DNA of 64,000 nt from Pyxidicoccus trucidator (GTDB lineage Bacteria > Myxococcota > Myxococcia > Myxococcales > Myxococcaceae), in assembly GCF_010894435.1 (NCBI RefSeq), contig NZ_JAAIXZ010000001.1, positions 774,322-838,321 on the forward strand, read 5' to 3'. The translations under genes were made by a program, and so were the position numbers. The notes beneath the pieces are model-generated. The model did not search any database and was not told the origin of the DNA. It worked only from the letters and a program-made list of their open reading frames with translations. Shown here in pieces: positions 61,695 through 64,000 of this stretch. Numbering within the stretch: position 1 is the first letter of the stretch; each line of letters begins with the position of its first letter.

Positions 61695-63554
61695 ATGTCC
61701 TCAATCGACCCCACCGCGATCAGCCGGCCACGCACTCCGGACCTCATCAGCGGCTACCACCTCGAGAAGCTGGTCGGTAGCGGCGGCATGGGAGAGGTAC
61801 ACAAGGCCACCCAGCTCTCGCTGGGCCGCACGGTGGCCGTGAAGCTCCTCAACCCGGAGCTGGCGAAGGACCCGGCCTTCATCGCGCGCTTCCAGAAGGA
61901 AGCCGCCGCGCTCGCCGCGCTGAGTCATCCCCATATCGTCTCCATCGTCGACAAGGGGAAGACGGAGACCACCTACTACCTGGTGATGGAGTTCGTGGAT
62001 GGCCCGTCGCTGCGCGAGCTGATCCGCGCGCCGGAGCTGGACGTGCCGGGGGCGCTGCGGCGGATGCTCGAAATCTGCCGGGCCATCGAGTACGCGCATG
62101 GCCGCGGCGTCATCCACCGGGACTTGAAGCCGGAGAACATCCTGCTGGACCAGCAGGCCGGCGGCATCGCCAAGGTGTCGGACTTCGGGCTGGCCTCGTT
62201 CCTGGCGGATGCCAGTCCGTCCTCGCGCTACGCGCTCACCTCCACGCACGTGTCCATGGGCACGCTGTCGTACATGGCGCCCGAGCAGCGCGTGGACGCG
62301 AAGAACGCGGACGCGCGCGCGGACATCTTCTCGCTGGGCGTCATCCTCTATGAGTGGCTCACCGGCGAGGTGCCGCTGGGCACCTTCGATTTGCCCTCTC
62401 GCCGCCGTCAGGGGATGGACCCGCGGCTGGACGACATCGTCACCCGGTGCCTCAAGCCGGACCCGGAGGACCGCTACCCGTCGGTGACGGCGCTCATCGC
62501 GGACCTCATGGTCCTGGTGCCCGGCAGCCTGGCGTCCATGGCCCCCGTGAAGCTGACGCGCTTCCAGCGCTTCCGCGAGGGCGTGCGCAAGGTGGTGCGG
62601 ACCACGGTGCGCGTGGCGGCCATGGCGACGGTGGTGGCGTCCGTGGGCGTGCTGGGCCTTGCCTGGTGGAACACCAGCCATCCCCTTCCGCAGGTGCGGC
62701 CGGGCTCGGCGTTGACGTCCGGGCTGGGACTCGGGCCACCCTTGAAGACGACCGGCCCCGGGCGCCTGGAGAACGGCCACGAGAAGCGCGCGGTGTCCGT
62801 GGGGGATGGGCCGAACGACGGGGTGGCACTGGTGGTCGCGGGCCGGCTGGTGAGCTTCGAGGAGAAGACGCTCGTCTTCCCGCCAGCGGACGGCCAGTCC
62901 CGCGTGGGGCGTACCCACGTGGACGTGACGCCGCGCATGGCGGGCGACATCGCCTCGCTCAGCGCGCGCGTGCGGACGGACACCCCCGAGAAGACGTGGG
63001 CAGACCATGCGCTTGCCATGGTGGGCAGGGCTCCTCCGCAGCCGGCGTCGGCGCTGCTGTTGATGGGCAGTGACAGCCGCTACGTGGCGCTCATCCACAA
63101 GGGCCCCGACACTCCTCTGGAGCTGGAGTGGTCGCTGGGAGAGCGCACCGGCACCATGCTGGGCCTGGCGGCGCCGGAAGGCGAAGCGGTGCTGGAACTG
63201 AAAGTGGACGCGGAGGGCATCCTCCGGGCGTACGTGGGCAAGGGCAGGGACCAGCGCGCCATCGCCGAGCCCCTCACCCTGGGGCCCGGCTGGATGGAAC
63301 ACTTCGGCGACGCGCCGCCCGAACCCGGCTTCGGCTGCATCGAAGGCACCTGCCGCGCCGAGGGGTTCACCTATACCGTGCGGCAGTCGCCGCCCCCGGG
63401 CACAACGGCCCCGGTGCCGCCGACGCCCGTGGTGAGGGCGGTGGCGGCCAACACGGTGCCCGCCAAGGCCGTGACGCCCAAGAAGGCGCCGCCGCCTCCG
63501 CCGCCCAAGAAGCAGCCCGTCAAGGCCCCCCCGAAGGGCGGCAAGAAGCGGTAA
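61695..63554 (+). CDS. Hanks-type serine/threonine protein kinase, membrane anchored
   Basis: A 619-residue kinase. The kinase domain (about 20-285) has the Gly loop GSGGMGEV, catalytic Lys50 (VAVK), catalytic Asp143 (HRDLKPEN), DFG at 163-165 and APEQ. It is complete and should be active. One transmembrane segment (about 312-331: VAAMATVVASVGVLGLAWW) is followed by an extracytoplasmic beta-rich domain and a Pro/Lys-rich tail (PKKAPPPPPPKKQPVKAP). ATG at 61695 is used; an in-frame ATG at 61635 would add 20 residues, and neither has a Shine-Dalgarno sequence. Ser/Thr kinases of this form are abundant in myxobacteria. Confidence 0.92.
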   Translation: MSSIDPTAISRPRTPDLISGYHLEKLVGSGGMGEVHKATQLSLGRTVAVKLLNPELAKDPAFIARFQKEAAALAALSHPHIVSIVDKGKTETTYYLVMEFVDGPSLRELIRAPELDVPGALRRMLEICRAIEYAHGRGVIHRDLKPENILLDQQAGGIAKVSDFGLASFLADASPSSRYALTSTHVSMGTLSYMAPEQRVDAKNADARADIFSLGVILYEWLTGEVPLGTFDLPSRRRQGMDPRLDDIVTRCLKPDPEDRYPSVTALIADLMVLVPGSLASMAPVKLTRFQRFREGVRKVVRTTVRVAAMATVVASVGVLGLAWWNTSHPLPQVRPGSALTSGLGLGPPLKTTGPGRLENGHEKRAVSVGDGPNDGVALVVAGRLVSFEEKTLVFPPADGQSRVGRTHVDVTPRMAGDIASLSARVRTDTPEKTWADHALAMVGRAPPQPASALLLMGSDSRYVALIHKGPDTPLELEWSLGERTGTMLGLAAPEGEAVLELKVDAEGILRAYVGKGRDQRAIAEPLTLGPGWMEHFGDAPPEPGFGCIEGTCRAEGFTYTVRQSPPPGTTAPVPPTPVVRAVAANTVPAKAVTPKKAPPPPPPKKQPVKAPPKGGKKR

Positions 63555-63608
63555 CGGGCGCCAAGCGCCCGCATCGGACATCTCGACGCAGGGGAATATG
63601 GCCACCCA

Positions 63609-63630
63609 CGAGGGATTGCATTATCCCTCG
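63609..63630 (+). promoter_or_regulatory. Leader hairpin just before the last gene
   Basis: CGAGGGAT (63609-63616) pairs perfectly with ATCCCTCG (63623-63630) around TGCATT. The ATG follows 8 nt later with no Shine-Dalgarno sequence. It could limit initiation or be part of a terminator for the kinase gene. Confidence 0.35.
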
Positions 63631-63638
63631 GCCCTCCT

Positions 63639-64000
63639 ATGCGCATTTTCCGTCGCGGACTCGCCGCGCTCGCCTTCGTCGCCGCCCTGTCGGGCTGCCC
63701 CAAGTCTTCCTCCTCCGTCACGCCCCACGTCCTGGAGTCCGCTGCGGAGCGGGCCGAGAAGGGCTCCGACGAGGCCCGCACGCTCGCGCTCGCGGGCTTC
63801 CACTCGTACCTGGTGAAGGGTGACGCCGCGCTGGCGCAGCAGCGCTTCGACTCCGCGGTGGCGAAGGACGCGGGCGACGTCTACGCGCTGGCCGGTCAGC
63901 ACCTGATGGCGCGGCGCGCGGGCAAGGTGGACCGGGCGCTGGCGGCCTCGCTGGAGCTGGCCGCCCGCGCTCCCCGGCACCCGCTGGCGGTGCCCGCGGC
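63639..64000 (+). CDS. Lipoprotein, probable TPR protein, 5' part only
   Basis: Runs off the window; about 120 residues are visible. The lipoprotein signal (1-20) ends LSGC (Cys20). The following region is helical with TPR-like spacing: AFHSYLVKGDAALAQQRFDSAVAKDAGD and later KVDRALAASLELAARAP. It starts 84 bp after the kinase gene, so it may be on the same transcript. No clear Shine-Dalgarno sequence; the start follows a short hairpin. The C-terminal part, which would decide the function, is missing. Confidence 0.78.
   Translation, partial: MRIFRRGLAALAFVAALSGCPKSSSSVTPHVLESAAERAEKGSDEARTLALAGFHSYLVKGDAALAQQRFDSAVAKDAGDVYALAGQHLMARRAGKVDRALAASLELAARAPRHPLAVPA

Overview
The window is very GC-rich, with third-position G/C codon bias and almost no non-coding DNA. 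It carries two sigma-54 activator/histidine-kinase systems, two further multi-domain histidine kinases, a Hanks-type Ser/Thr kinase, a CheW-like protein, many lipoproteins and several orphan secreted proteins. This fits a myxobacterium, most likely Myxococcaceae (Myxococcus/Corallococcus/Pyxidicoccus type). That assignment is inferred from gene content, not from a marker-gene comparison. I see no tRNA, rRNA, CRISPR array, insertion sequence or phage, so this looks like ordinary chromosome.

Layout. 1-7 kb: the end of rtcB, gpmI, a ComF-type phosphoribosyltransferase, an M1 metallopeptidase, an arylamine N-acetyltransferase and a CheW-like protein. 7-11 kb: a large exported TPR/DUF3857/transglutaminase protein. 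10.8-19.6 kb (minus strand): a serine hydrolase, a fused trehalose-6-phosphate synthase/phosphatase behind an unknown polytopic membrane protein, two short-chain dehydrogenases that overlap, and leuS. 19.7-22.8 kb: an NtrY/NtrC-like kinase-regulator pair and a small Cys-rich lipoprotein. 23-24.8 kb: a protein with a C-terminal Cys/His domain, translationally coupled to a small protein and arranged like an effector/immunity pair. 25-30.5 kb: an Omp85-family outer-membrane protein with its partner, a lipoprotein, a perfect 24-bp inverted repeat and an acyl-CoA dehydrogenase-like flavoprotein. 30.5-33 kb: an M23 peptidase and a BON/LysM protein.

33.0-38.9 kb (minus strand) is the most unusual segment. 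It is a tightly packed six-gene operon: S-adenosylmethionine decarboxylase, a two-zinc-ribbon DUF4178 membrane protein, a 53-codon membrane/secreted microprotein, a DUF350 membrane protein, a membrane-embedded spermidine-synthase-like enzyme and a lipoprotein FAD oxidoreductase. Together they read as a membrane-associated module that makes aminopropyl donor, transfers the aminopropyl group and perhaps oxidises the product. The biochemical output is not known to me.

39-50 kb: lipase-like and trigger-factor-like proteins; a proline-rich-leader protein with a glycine/alanine-rich C-terminus; a cyclophilin/esterase/YjbQ operon; an L,D-transpeptidase; a methyltransferase; a C39-like lipoprotein; and an atypical short-chain dehydrogenase with a Cys-rich N-terminal extension. 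51-64 kb is signalling: two large histidine kinases facing each other, a small secreted protein, a sigma-54 response-regulator/kinase operon, a coiled-coil lipoprotein, an Ala/Lys-rich exported protein, a GAF protein, a Ser/Thr kinase, and the start of a TPR-like lipoprotein that runs off the window.

Starts were chosen from signal peptides, Shine-Dalgarno matches and overlaps with neighbours. Many genes have longer in-frame extensions, and even longer antisense frames, which I regard as high-GC artefacts.
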